From: Jiella mangrovi
GTDB taxonomy: Bacteria > Pseudomonadota > Alphaproteobacteria > Rhizobiales > Rhizobiaceae
Reading direction: 5' to 3'
Length of the DNA stretch: 64,000 bases
NCBI RefSeq assembly: GCF_017815135.1
Contig: NZ_JAGJCF010000002.1
Span: forward strand, 427,134-491,133
The notes under the pieces were generated by a model. It was not told where the DNA came from. It ran no database searches and was given only the letters and a program-made list of their open reading frames with translations. How positions within the stretch are numbered: position 1 is the first letter of the stretch; the number at the start of each line of letters is the position of its first letter. Below are positions 1 through 9,394 of the stretch, in pieces. The translations under genes and the position numbers were made by a program.

Positions 1-446
1 TTGCGCTTGGCGTAATCCTCGAGCTTGACGAGCTTCAGCACCTGCTCGACCCGCTCGGCGATGTCGGCCTTCGCCATTCCCTCCTGCTTGAGGCCGAAGG
101 CGATGTTCTTGGCGACGCTCATATGCGGGAACAGCGCGTAGGACTGGAACATCATGTTGACGGGCCGGCGATAAGGCGGAATTCCGGCCAAGTCCTCGCC
201 GTCGAGGATGATGCGTCCTTCGCTCGGCGCCTCGAAACCCGCCAGCATGCGCAGAAGCGTGGACTTGCCGCAGCCAGACGCGCCGAGCAGCGCGAAGAAT
301 TCGCCCTCGTAGATCGACAGGCTGAGGTCGTCCACGGCCTCGAAGCTACCGAACCGCTTGGTGACCCCTTCAAAGCGGATGAAGGGAACGGCGGACTTAT
401 CGAGCCAGGGCGCAAAGTCGCTTCGGATGCTGCCGAGCGATTTCAT
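1..446 (-). CDS. potG: Polyamine ABC transporter ATP-binding protein, N-terminal part (runs off window)
   Basis: The ATPase subunit of a putrescine/spermidine importer, acting at the cytoplasmic face of the inner membrane. Only about the first 148 residues are in the window. Walker A (GASGCGKST) lies at residues 55-63. The Q-loop region reads MMFQSYALFPHM with Gln101, typical of the PotA/PotG/PotD-associated ATPases. The ATG at 446 has a GGAGG about 11 bases upstream. An earlier ATG at 505 is in another frame and stops after 20 codons. The gene lies 67 bases downstream of potF on the same strand, the order expected for a potFGHI operon, so the permeases should follow outside the window. potG rather than potA is chosen from the pairing with a PotF-type binding protein; that assignment is inference. 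Confidence 0.9.
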   Translation of the reverse strand, partial: MKSLGSIRSDFAPWLDKSAVPFIRFEGVTKRFGSFEAVDDLSLSIYEGEFFALLGASGCGKSTLLRMLAGFEAPSEGRIILDGEDLAGIPPYRRPVNMMFQSYALFPHMSVAKNIAFGLKQEGMAKADIAERVEQVLKLVKLEDYAKR

Positions 447-513
447 GACGCCGACGGCCTCCTCGGCCGCGCAACCAACGCCGCGGCCATCGTCTCGACC
501 TGCATGTTGCTCC

Positions 514-1620
514 TTACTGCCCCGTTACGATGCTGGTCCACAGCCGCGTCTGCATTCGCTGCGCCTTCGGGCCCTTTGGCAGGATCGCAGTGAGCCGCTT
601 CTGCGTTTCTGCCGGCGGATAGACGCCCGGGTCATCGAGGATCGCCTCGTCGACATATTTCTTCGCGGCGAGGTTTCCGCTTGCATAATTCACGAAATTC
701 GTCGCCTTGGCGATCACCTCCGGCCGCATCAGATAATTCATAAATTCGAGAGCGGCTTGCGGATGCGGCGCGTCGGCCGGGATCGCCATGTTGTCGAGCC
801 AGATCACCGCCCCCTCGCGCGGGATGACATATTTGATCTCGACGCCCTGCCCCGCCTCCTTGGCCCGGTCCCGCGCCTGCAGCATGTCGCCGGACCAGCC
901 ATGGGCCATGCAGATGTCGCCATTGGCCAGCGCCTGGATGTTTTCCGAGGAGTGGAACTTGCGCACATAGGGGCGGATCTTGACCAGGAGATCCTTCACC
1001 TTCTCCAGATCCTCCGGCTTGTCGGAATTGGGATCGAGGCCGAGATAGATCAGCGCCGCCGGCACCACCTCGTCGGCGGTATCGAGGACGTAGATGCCGC
1101 AATCTGCCAGCTTTTCGGCGAGCTTGGGATCGAACAGCAGCGCCCAGGTGTCGAGCGGCTGGTCGTCGCCGAGCCGCTTCCTGACCTCCTTGACGTTGAG
1201 CCCGAGCCCCGTCGTGCCCCACATGTAGTTGATGGCGTACTGGTTGCCGGGATCGTAGGTCGCGAGGCGATCCATGATCTCCGGATCCATGTTCTTCAGA
1301 TTCGGCAGCTTCGACTTGTCGAGCTTCTGGAACACGCCGGCATTGATCTGGCGGGCGAGGAAGCTGCCGGTCGGCACGACGACGTCGTAGCCGGTTCCGC
1401 CGGTCAGAAGCTTGGTTTCTACGAGCTCGTTGGAATCGAACACGTCGTAGACGACCTTGATGCCGGTCTCCTTGGTGAAGTCCGTCAGGATCGTCTCGTC
1501 GATATAGTCCGACCAGTTATAGACGTTGACGACCTTGTCCTGGGCCAGCGCCTGCCCGCCCGAAGCAAGCGCCGCGACGAAGCCGAGCCCCGTCAGAAAT
1601 CTGGTCAGAATTGCTTGCAT
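514..1620 (-). CDS. potF: Polyamine ABC transporter periplasmic substrate-binding protein
   Basis: A periplasmic spermidine/putrescine-binding protein of 368 residues, the family's usual length. The first 27 residues form a signal peptide (Ala/Leu/Gly-rich core ending ALAQ). The mature protein opens with VVNVYNWSDYI, a hallmark of the PotD/PotF family. The central stretch NYMWGTTGLG and the later AVIWLDNMAIP also fit family blocks. The start at 1620 is preferred over an open upstream extension because it begins directly with the signal peptide. It is the first gene of a minus-strand pair with the potG-like ATPase. Which polyamine it binds cannot be told from the sequence. Confidence 0.93.
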   Translation of the reverse strand: MQAILTRFLTGLGFVAALASGGQALAQDKVVNVYNWSDYIDETILTDFTKETGIKVVYDVFDSNELVETKLLTGGTGYDVVVPTGSFLARQINAGVFQKLDKSKLPNLKNMDPEIMDRLATYDPGNQYAINYMWGTTGLGLNVKEVRKRLGDDQPLDTWALLFDPKLAEKLADCGIYVLDTADEVVPAALIYLGLDPNSDKPEDLEKVKDLLVKIRPYVRKFHSSENIQALANGDICMAHGWSGDMLQARDRAKEAGQGVEIKYVIPREGAVIWLDNMAIPADAPHPQAALEFMNYLMRPEVIAKATNFVNYASGNLAAKKYVDEAILDDPGVYPPAETQKRLTAILPKGPKAQRMQTRLWTSIVTGQ

Positions 1621-1743
1621 CGTCGGAACCACCCCAGTCCTCAATCTCGTCAACAGCCGCCGCCGGCTGACAGGCCGCAAACGCAACCATAGCGGCAATG
1701 ATCAGGGACTGCCTAGTCCCGACAAGCCGAGAAATGAAACAAA

Positions 1744-2298
1744 TCAGGTGGCTGCACAATCGGGCGTCAGACGCTGCATGAATCGGGCATCCTCGCCATA
1801 GGCCGACAGCGCGCCGGAAGGAAGGACGGCGGCCGCGTCCGAAAAGCCGAAGCGCTGCCAGAACGCTGCCGTGCCGTAGACCGAGACGAGGCAGGCGCGG
1901 GGAAAGCCTGCCGCCAGCTGCAGCAGGTGCCCGATGACGGCCCCGGCCTGTCCCTCGCCCCTCGCCTCCGGCGAAAGGGCGACGTCGTGGATGTAAAGGG
2001 CGTCGCAGTCGGGCGGCAGCGAGCCGATCCGCATGTTCAAGGAGGGAGGGTCAGGATAGCGGATCGGATGGGCGATCGCGTAACCCGCGATTATCTGCCG
2101 GCGTTCGAGCACGAAGCAGCCGGCGGGATAAAGCGCCAGCCGCTCGGCGAAGATCGCTGGGTCTTCGCGAAGGCCCGGATGGACACGGTCCGCCAAGACA
2201 CAGACCGCCGCGAGATCGTCGGGGCGCATCGCCCGCCAAGATGGAGGCGCCGCCGTCACAGCAGGTCCGTCCACCGCGCTTCGGGGCCGGGCCGGCAC
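1744..2298 (-). CDS. GNAT family N-acetyltransferase
   Basis: A predicted cytoplasmic acetyl-CoA-dependent acetyltransferase of about 184 residues; the substrate is unknown. The acetyl-CoA-binding motif A is seen at residues 104-120 (IHDVALSPEARGEGQAGA, with the Arg-Gly-x-Gly loop), followed by motif B around YGTAAFWQRFGF at 141-152. The start at 2298 is a GTG; an ATG at 2229 would trim 23 residues and still keep the whole domain, so the start is uncertain. It lies 14 bases downstream of the beta-hydroxylase-like gene on the same strand and could be co-transcribed with it. Confidence 0.82.
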   Translation of the reverse strand: MPARPRSAVDGPAVTAAPPSWRAMRPDDLAAVCVLADRVHPGLREDPAIFAERLALYPAGCFVLERRQIIAGYAIAHPIRYPDPPSLNMRIGSLPPDCDALYIHDVALSPEARGEGQAGAVIGHLLQLAAGFPRACLVSVYGTAAFWQRFGFSDAAAVLPSGALSAYGEDARFMQRLTPDCAAT

Positions 2299-2311
2299 CG
2301 CCGAGAGAAGC

Positions 2312-3106
2312 TCAGCGGTGCTTGGTTCCCTCGCCGTAGAACAGCTTTTCCCATTTCTTGTGCGCCTTGTAGCCCTCGCGAATGAAGGGCGTGAACACCG
2401 CCATGTTGAGAACTGCCTTGTTGGTCTGCCTGGCGGGAAATTTCAGCGGCTTCTCGAAATCGACGAAGAGCACGACCCGGACACTGTCGGAGTGGTTCCA
2501 GGCCTCGTGCTCATAGGCGTCGTCGAAGATCAGCGCCTTGCCCTCTTCCCAGTGGCAGGTGCGGTCGTCGACGCGGATGCCGATCTTGTCGGGCTCGTCG
2601 GGCACGATCAGGCCGAGATGGAAGCGCAGGACGCCATTATAGGGCCCACGATGCGGCGGCAGGTGCTTGCCCGGCTCGAAGATCGAGAACATCGCCGATT
2701 TGAGGCCCGGGATCTTCTGCAGGATCCGCCAGGTCTCGGGGCACTGGGCAATGGCGTTTTCGGAGGTGATGCCATAGCCGCAGAGGAAGAAGGTCTTCCA
2801 GTTGCTGTCCGACGAGATCGAGCGGACCTCCGAGGAGATCTCGTGAAACGCCGGCAGATCGCCCTTGCGCACCAGCACCTTGTCGAGTTCGGCGCGGATC
2901 AGGTGCCATTCGGCCTCGACCTCGCGCGCCCAGGGGAAGTCGTCGGTCTCGAAGACCGGCGGGTTGCCGACCGCCGAATGCTTCAGATTGAGCGCCTCGG
3001 CGCCGTCGACGAGCTTCTGGACCGTGCGGGCGACGAAACCGTCGCGCGTCATCGTATCCTCGAGGCCCTCGGTCTTCAGATTCTGCTGGCTGACTGGCTT
3101 GTCCAT
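2312..3106 (-). CDS. Aspartyl/asparaginyl beta-hydroxylase (LpxO/AspH-like) dioxygenase
   Basis: A 264-residue member of the Asp/Asn beta-hydroxylase family of Fe(II)/2-oxoglutarate oxygenases. In bacteria, relatives of this fold include LpxO, which hydroxylates lipid A acyl chains. Visible family blocks are HRGPYNGVLRFHLGL (residues 152-166) and DDAYEHEAWNHSDSVRVVLF (195-214). His152 and His200 are the likely iron ligands and Arg210 the likely 2-oxoglutarate contact. The ATG at 3106 is chosen because upstream codons are low-complexity and do not match the family. No transmembrane segment is apparent, whereas classical LpxO has membrane anchors, so the substrate (lipid, protein or small molecule) is open. 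Confidence 0.83.
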   Translation of the reverse strand: MDKPVSQQNLKTEGLEDTMTRDGFVARTVQKLVDGAEALNLKHSAVGNPPVFETDDFPWAREVEAEWHLIRAELDKVLVRKGDLPAFHEISSEVRSISSDSNWKTFFLCGYGITSENAIAQCPETWRILQKIPGLKSAMFSIFEPGKHLPPHRGPYNGVLRFHLGLIVPDEPDKIGIRVDDRTCHWEEGKALIFDDAYEHEAWNHSDSVRVVLFVDFEKPLKFPARQTNKAVLNMAVFTPFIREGYKAHKKWEKLFYGEGTKHR

Positions 3107-3261
3107 TGCTCTACGCTTCACATTGTACGTCGGGCCCGATCGCCGCCCGAAAGGCCATGCCCCGTGCGGCACAGGACGGCCGCCGGCGATGCATCGTGAC
3201 GGTTCGGTGACGGAGTGAACTCCCTCGATCGAACGCTTTGCGAGCCGATTTGGACCTCACG

Positions 3262-4683
3262 TCACTGGAAGTCAAACGCCGAGAGCCCCGTCACCATCTC
3301 ATCGAGGCCGAGCGGGCGCGTCAGCGGCGGCTCGGCGCGGGCAAGGCAGGCCTGGCGCTCGCACAGCCGGCAGGCCGGGCCGATCTTCACGATCGACGGT
3401 TTCTCGCCGATATGGCGGCCATAGACGGTCTCGTCCTTGAAGCCGATGTCGCAGCCGATGAGGATCGCCGTACGGCGCGGCCGTTCCTCAAAGCCTCCCG
3501 AAAGCCCCTCGAGCGTTCGCGCGATCAACAGGAACTCCGCCCCATCCGGCATTTCGGCCCGCTCAACGAGGATCTGGCCGGGCTGGGCGAAGGCGGCATG
3601 GATCGGCAGTTTCGGACAGCCTCCCCCGAAGCGCTGGACCGGAAAGCCGCGAGCGCCCGCCCGGCGGAAGCGGTTGCCGGCATTGTCGACCTCGAGCATG
3701 AAGAACGGCACCCCCGGCGCGCCCTGGCGCTGAAGCATCGTCAGCCGGTTCGCCACCTGCTCGAAGGACGCCTGGAAACGGCCCTTGAGGACGTCGATGT
3801 CATAGGCCGCTCGCTCGGCCGCGCTCTGAAAGGCAGCATAGGGCATCATCAGCGCATGTGCGGCATAGCGCAGCAGCTCGAACCTTGCGAGCCGACGCGC
3901 CTCGTCGCTTTCGAAGGTGAAGGTGCGCCCTTCCGCCTCGATCACGTCGCCGATGGCGAGGTGGCAGACCTCCATGGCGACTTCGCGGATGCGGTCGGCG
4001 GTCGAAAGCCGCTCGGACAGGAACAGACGGCGGGAATGACGGTCGAAGCGGCGGCGCCAGAGCGGCATCGTTGCCAGCGGCAGGATGCGCACCGAGATTT
4101 CGTGATCCTTGCGCAGGAACCCGCGCATGGCGCCCAGAAGATCGTCGCCGGGACTAAGCCTGCCATGCAGCGCCTCGGCCGCCGTCTCGATGGCGGCGAA
4201 GAAATTCGGCCGGGTCTCGAAGACCTCATGCACCTCGTCGATCGGCAGGCGCGTGCCCGACGAGCCGAGGATCCGGCCCTCGCGGGCGAGCAGCTGCGAC
4301 AGGTCGGAGAGGCGCGCCTGCTGCTCGCGATAGGCCCGATAGAGCTTCGCCACGCCGGCGGCGGCGTTCGGCGCGGCGTCGGCGAGTTCGACCAGCTCTT
4401 GATCGCCCGCCAGTTCGCCGGCGAGCAACGGATCGGAGAAGATGCCCTTCAGCTCGGAAAAGACGCCCTTCTCGCGTCCGGCCTGCAGGTCGGCGAGATC
4501 GACCTGATAGGTCTCGGACAGCTTGAGCAGCAGCTGGACGGTGAGCGGGCGCTGATTGCGCTCGATGAGATTGAGATAGGAGGGCGAGATGCCGAGTTCC
4601 TCGGCCATTGCCGTCTGGGTCAGCGACAGCCCGTTGCGGATGCGGCGGATGCGCGGACCGGCGAAGATCTTGTTCTCGGCCAT
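3262..4683 (-). CDS. XRE-family regulator with ImmA/IrrE-like and DUF2083 domains (RamB/MccR-like)
   Basis: A 473-residue cytoplasmic DNA-binding regulator. Residues about 8-62 form an XRE helix-turn-helix (GLSLTQTAMAEELGISPSYL). The middle region is a degenerate M78/ImmA-like domain: the zinc-protease HExxH is absent at VAMEVCHLA, while the FELLRYAAHALMMPY block remains. The C-terminal DUF2083 part carries a cysteine cluster, Cys438, Cys441 and Cys446. Known relatives (RamB, MccR, ScfR families) control glyoxylate-cycle or propionyl-CoA genes and respond to acyl-CoA metabolism. It is transcribed divergently from isocitrate lyase 0.67 kb away, which supports aceA as its target. That link is inference. 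Confidence 0.9.
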   Translation of the reverse strand: MAENKIFAGPRIRRIRNGLSLTQTAMAEELGISPSYLNLIERNQRPLTVQLLLKLSETYQVDLADLQAGREKGVFSELKGIFSDPLLAGELAGDQELVELADAAPNAAAGVAKLYRAYREQQARLSDLSQLLAREGRILGSSGTRLPIDEVHEVFETRPNFFAAIETAAEALHGRLSPGDDLLGAMRGFLRKDHEISVRILPLATMPLWRRRFDRHSRRLFLSERLSTADRIREVAMEVCHLAIGDVIEAEGRTFTFESDEARRLARFELLRYAAHALMMPYAAFQSAAERAAYDIDVLKGRFQASFEQVANRLTMLQRQGAPGVPFFMLEVDNAGNRFRRAGARGFPVQRFGGGCPKLPIHAAFAQPGQILVERAEMPDGAEFLLIARTLEGLSGGFEERPRRTAILIGCDIGFKDETVYGRHIGEKPSIVKIGPACRLCERQACLARAEPPLTRPLGLDEMVTGLSAFDFQ

Positions 4684-4779
4684 GGCGTCAAATCGCAGCC
4701 ATGATCAAACAGAAAGCTACGCTTGATGCAGACGCACGGCCGATCGCATCGCGACCGGGATCGACCTGTCGGATCAGCC

Positions 4780-4920
4780 TCAGAGCGCCAGCGAGCGCGC
4801 CGATTTGCGGGCGCAGGCAGGACCCGGCCCGCGCATGTAATGGCGCTCCGGGCGATAGCTCGGACGCAAGAACTCGGTGACGGACCTGATCACGGACAGA
4901 ATGAGATTTGTGCCGTTCAT
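4780..4920 (-). CDS. Possible small protein, 46 residues
   Basis: A short open frame starting ATG at 4920 (MNGTNLILSVIRSVTEFL...) and ending TGA at 4780-4782. The codon third positions are mostly G or C, as in the real genes around it. A GAGGGT lies just before the start. The product is basic with a hydrophobic N-terminal half and a short Pro/Gly-rich middle. I do not recognise a family. It sits in the divergent region between the regulator and aceA, on the regulator's strand and upstream of it. Chance is possible at this length. Confidence 0.38.
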   Translation of the reverse strand: MNGTNLILSVIRSVTEFLRPSYRPERHYMRGPGPACARKSARSLAL

Positions 4921-5349
4921 GACACCCTCGACGGTTTCGGTTCTCCACCTCCCAATGGAACCACAAGACTACTTCCCGAAGCTTGAGAAAGTGCGAATGA
5001 AAAGAGCTGCTTAGATGCATCTGATAACCGTCTGTCGGGCTGAATTTGGGCGCGATGGCGGCCGGCTGCCGAAATGGCCCGGCTGCGGCAATTCGGCGAC
5101 AGTCCGCCTGACCGTCAGCAAAGCCGCCCACGTCTTTTACAATCTTCACAAGATTACAAAGCAGACCTGTCAAAGACAAGACATCGCGACTTGAAAAACC
5201 GCACCCCGAGCATCGATCCGTCTCGCTTCTCATGACCGAAATGGCTGATATCGCCGGGCGGACACGGAGCGGGCGGCAATTGCGCACCGCCCCCCGTGTC
5301 CTGATCGTCCCCCGATCGTCCCCGATCGTCATTGAGTGGAGAGCGTGCC
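4921..5349. other. Intergenic region upstream of aceA
   Basis: About 430 bases without a convincing gene. It should carry the aceA promoter and leader. The right half is AT-richer than its surroundings and contains the perfect inverted repeat at 5141-5155. A long minus-strand open frame crosses the region, but its protein is low-complexity and matches nothing. Confidence 0.6.
5141..5155. promoter_or_regulatory. Perfect inverted repeat, candidate operator for aceA
   Basis: AATCTT-CAC-AAGATT is a perfect 6-3-6 palindrome in an AT-rich patch about 195 bases before the aceA start. CAAAG-containing motifs flank it on both sides. Its place between the regulator and aceA makes it a candidate binding site; no such motif is known to me for this exact family member. 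Confidence 0.4.
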
Positions 5350-6657
<1,308 letters not shown>

Positions 6658-6690
6658 GCCGAACGCGACGACCATCACACAAAGCCAGCT

Positions 6691-6712
6691 GGGAACCGGA
6701 GCGACGGTTCCC
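6691..6712 (+). terminator. Stem-loop downstream of aceA
   Basis: GGGAACCG and CGGTTCCC form a perfect 8-base-pair stem with a 6-base loop, 34 bases after the aceA stop. No T-run follows, so it may be an mRNA-stabilising or partial termination structure rather than a full intrinsic terminator. Confidence 0.45.
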
Positions 6713-6859
6713 GCCGGCGATCGGGCGGATCTCGAAGAGACGGCCCGGCCCCTTACCGGCTTCGCTAAGGGTCAGGACGAGACGAAATCGCCGCCATGCG
6801 GCTCATCAGATCGGCGCGCTGCCGCGAAGGCCCGCCGCCGGTAGACAGGGAGAAAGACC

Positions 6860-7117
6860 ATGAGTGCAGTTGCCAACGAAGACCGCCCGCGCACCCGCGT
6901 CAAGGAACGCGCCGAGGAGCAGTCCTCGGCGATGGACGAGGCGCAGCAGCAGGCGATCCGCATGCTCGCCAACGACCTCCATCGCCTCAATCAGTCCGTG
7001 ATGAAGGCCGTCGAGGCCGGCGTCTCGGTCGAGCTCGTGCGCTCGGCACGCCACCATGGCGGCAACGGCAACTGGGGCGATCTGCTCATCCCGGTGGTTC
7101 TGAAGAGCGAGGTGTGA
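6860..7117 (+). CDS. Conserved-looking small hypothetical protein
   Basis: An 85-residue hydrophilic protein with a good ribosome-binding site (AGGGAG about 9 bases before the ATG). The middle is a predicted helix rich in Gln, Glu and Ala (SSAMDEAQQQAIRMLANDLH), followed by a helix with alternating Val and Glu and a Gly/Asn-rich turn. No signal peptide or membrane segment is seen. It follows aceA by about 200 bases on the same strand. I do not recognise its function. Confidence 0.65.
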   Translation: MSAVANEDRPRTRVKERAEEQSSAMDEAQQQAIRMLANDLHRLNQSVMKAVEAGVSVELVRSARHHGGNGNWGDLLIPVVLKSEV

Positions 7118-7292
7118 TGCGGCCGGAGCGCCGCCCGTCCCGCCGGACGCGCGAGGGATGCTCCGATCCTTCGTGCATGGGGATCGTGACTGCCGGCTGA
7201 CGACTAACAGCCGGAATGTCCGCTGTGCCGTCAGCCGGCCGGCCGTGCAGTGAAAGGCCGCCACTGCGCTTGCAGCGCGCTACGAAAACATG

Positions 7293-7327
7293 AAAAACCC
7301 CGGTGCGAGCATCTCGCGCCGGGGTTT
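7293..7327 (-). terminator. Intrinsic terminator of irr
   Basis: A 15-base-pair stem (AAACCCCGGTGCGAG with CTCGCGCCGGGGTTT, one G-U pair) and a 3-base loop. Read on the minus strand it ends in GGGGTTTTTC, a classical Rho-independent shape, 44 bases beyond the irr stop. It can also stop transcription arriving from the aceA side. Confidence 0.85.
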
Positions 7328-7370
7328 GAACCATTTACCAGCGAAGCATCGGCCCGATGCGCGAAGGCGT

Positions 7371-7835
7371 TCAGCCGTTTGCGTCGGCCGAAGCATTCTT
7401 CGTGCGCCTGACGCGCACGACCACGTCGACATTGACGATTTCCATGCCCTCCGGGGCCTTGGGCAATTCGCCGAGCTTCAAAGCGCCGAGCGGAATGTCG
7501 ACCATCTCGTTCTCTTCCTCGATGAAGAAGTGATGGTGATCAGACGTATTGGTGTCGAAATAGGTGCGCTGGCCTTCCGCCGAGAGCGGACGCACGAGGC
7601 CGGCATCGGTGAACTGGTGCAGGGTGTTGTAGACGGTGGCGAGCGAAACCGTCTCGCCTGCCTTGTGCGCCTCTTCATAGAGCTCCTCGGCCGACAGGTG
7701 CCTGTCGCCGGAGCCGAACATCAGATTGCACAGGGCAACCCGCTGCCGGGTCGGCCTCAGCCCCACCGAGCGAAGCCGCTCGAACACACAAAAACCTTGC
7801 GTCCGCGTCTGCTTTTCCATTCCCGAAAGTGCCAT
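7371..7835 (-). CDS. irr: Iron response regulator Irr (Fur family)
   Basis: A Fur-family transcription factor which in Rhizobiales represses or activates iron and heme genes when heme is scarce. The winged-helix domain holds RPTRQRVALCNLMF and LATVYNTLHQFTDAGLV. The dimerisation part contains the HHH cluster in SDHHHFFIEEE, the heme/metal-responsive histidines of Irr. No N-terminal heme motif of the GCPWHD type is present, as in many Irr proteins outside Bradyrhizobium. The start at 7835 gives 154 residues; an ATG at 7820 is equally possible. It is followed by its own terminator and lies 0.9 kb from the fabA-fabB-fabI genes on the opposite strand. Confidence 0.9.
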   Translation of the reverse strand: MALSGMEKQTRTQGFCVFERLRSVGLRPTRQRVALCNLMFGSGDRHLSAEELYEEAHKAGETVSLATVYNTLHQFTDAGLVRPLSAEGQRTYFDTNTSDHHHFFIEEENEMVDIPLGALKLGELPKAPEGMEIVNVDVVVRVRRTKNASADANG

Positions 7836-7994
7836 TCTTCGTTTTTCGTTCGTCCGACATATGAATGCCGGTACGGCCCATGCAAGATGCCATAGCATGG
7901 CGGGAGACGGGAATCATCAAAAAATGGGCATATGCCTGATGCTTTCACTCAACTTTACTGCTGAGATAAACGTCATGCGCCCCATTCAAGCCGC

Positions 7995-8468
7995 TCACGA
8001 GGCTGCGGGACAGGATGCCCCCATCGCTCCGAGCGCCTTCGACGAGCCTGCAAGGGGCAGGTCGTAGCGACCCGCCGGCGCTGCGATTTCGGCTTTACGG
8101 CCGCGCCTGAGGGCATCGATCAGGGTAGCCGCCTCCCCGCCGGAGATCGATGCGACAAGCGCGGAGCCCGGCGCGCCAGGCCGGGTGCCGGCTTTGGCTC
8201 GAAAGCGCCGCGCCGTGCCGTCGATGGTGACAACGACGGAATAGACCATGCCTGTCTCCAGCCTCGCCGGGAAGCCAAAAAAGCTGAGGGTAACGGCCGA
8301 TCCGGAACAGCCGACGACGAACCCGTTAAATTGGCCGTCGACCCAAAGCCCGGCTTCGCCTGCGTCGAAACGCCATGCCGCCGCGGCTGCCGGCATGGCC
8401 GAAAGGAGCAGCACGAGCAAAATGGCAAGGGCGCGGAGAAATCGGCTTTGTCGCATCATCGTGACCAT
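7995..8468 (-). CDS. Small secreted protein of unknown function
   Basis: A 157-residue protein with a clear signal peptide (basic N-terminus, long Leu/Val/Ala core, cleavage near AAAAA-W). The mature part has two Cys residues, near CSGSAV and at the C-terminus (ASCPAAS), that could form a periplasmic disulfide. Its overall layout of short beta-strands and a late Gly-rich block is like that of small IalB-type proteins, but the similarity is too loose to name it. It lies between irr and fabA, on the irr strand. Confidence 0.7.
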   Translation of the reverse strand: MVTMMRQSRFLRALAILLVLLLSAMPAAAAAWRFDAGEAGLWVDGQFNGFVVGCSGSAVTLSFFGFPARLETGMVYSVVVTIDGTARRFRAKAGTRPGAPGSALVASISGGEAATLIDALRRGRKAEIAAPAGRYDLPLAGSSKALGAMGASCPAAS

Positions 8469-8743
8469 CGAGACATCGGGGCGAAACCTGGCAATTGCCG
8501 CTCCTGCCTACTGGCCGGAGCCACCAGAGGCAAACGGCCCGGCCTTTACAACAAGGCCTCCTCTCCACATTTCTACACCGGCTCCTCGCCGGTTGCGCCC
8601 CACCGACACGGGTCGGTTCAGGCTCGAACGAGCAAAGATCGGGCGCGGCATGGTTTTCAGCCGAGCAGGCGGCATGCTAAGGGCGCAGGCGACAACGACC
8701 GGCCACGAGCCGGCCACTTCTATAGGGCGGAATCTAGACAGCC

Positions 8744-9274
8744 ATGACAGCACGCAAAACCTCTTTCGACTACGACGATCTCCTCGCCTGTGGTCGAGGC
8801 GAGTTGTTCGGTGCAGGCAACGCCCAGCTGCCCCTTCCGCCGATGCTGATGTTCGATCGAATCACGCGCTGCGACGAGGCCGGCGGCGAGAATGGCAAGG
8901 GCATGATCACGGCCGAATTTGACGTGAATCCCGACCTTTGGTTTTTCCAGTGCCATTTTCAGGGCGATCCGGTCATGCCGGGCTGCCTGGGGCTCGATGC
9001 GCTTTGGCAGCTTACCGGCTTTTATCTCGGCTGGCTGGGGGAGCCCGGGCGCGGCCGGGCACTGGGGGTCGGCGAAGTGAAGTTTTCCGGTCAGGTCACC
9101 CCGAAGGTGAAGCTCGTGGAATACGGCGTGGAGTTCCGCCGCGTGATGCGTTCGAAACTCAAGCTCGGCATCGCCAATGGCTGGATGAAGGCCGATGGCC
9201 AGGTGATCTATCGGGCGAGCGATCTGCGCGTCGGGCTGTTCACCGAGGAAGAGGCAGCCGCCGCAGAGGCATGA
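8744..9274 (+). CDS. fabA: 3-hydroxydecanoyl-[ACP] dehydratase/isomerase
   Basis: Dehydrates 3-hydroxydecanoyl-ACP and isomerises the trans-2 product to cis-3, the branch point to unsaturated fatty acids. The 176-residue protein has the hotdog-fold active site [19 protein letters not shown] with catalytic His71 and Asp85. It matches the family's normal length of about 171. It is first in a fabA-fabB-fabI set on the plus strand, 120 bases ahead of fabB. Confidence 0.97.
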   Translation: MTARKTSFDYDDLLACGRGELFGAGNAQLPLPPMLMFDRITRCDEAGGENGKGMITAEFDVNPDLWFFQCHFQGDPVMPGCLGLDALWQLTGFYLGWLGEPGRGRALGVGEVKFSGQVTPKVKLVEYGVEFRRVMRSKLKLGIANGWMKADGQVIYRASDLRVGLFTEEEAAAAEA

Positions 9275-9394
9275 TGCGACGTGGCGACGCCGACCAGGCG
9301 TGTCGCCGCTCCACCCTATGAAGAGACATCTCCGCAAAAGGACGAGCCCGGCGCGGCCGGATCGCTCCGAGGGAGACAGAAAAGGACGCACGGG

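Noticed and set aside
4688..5332. Long minus-strand open frame across the aceA upstream region
   Set aside because: Its translation is low-complexity, has no family features, and covers the palindrome and probable promoter; high-GC DNA gives such frames by chance.
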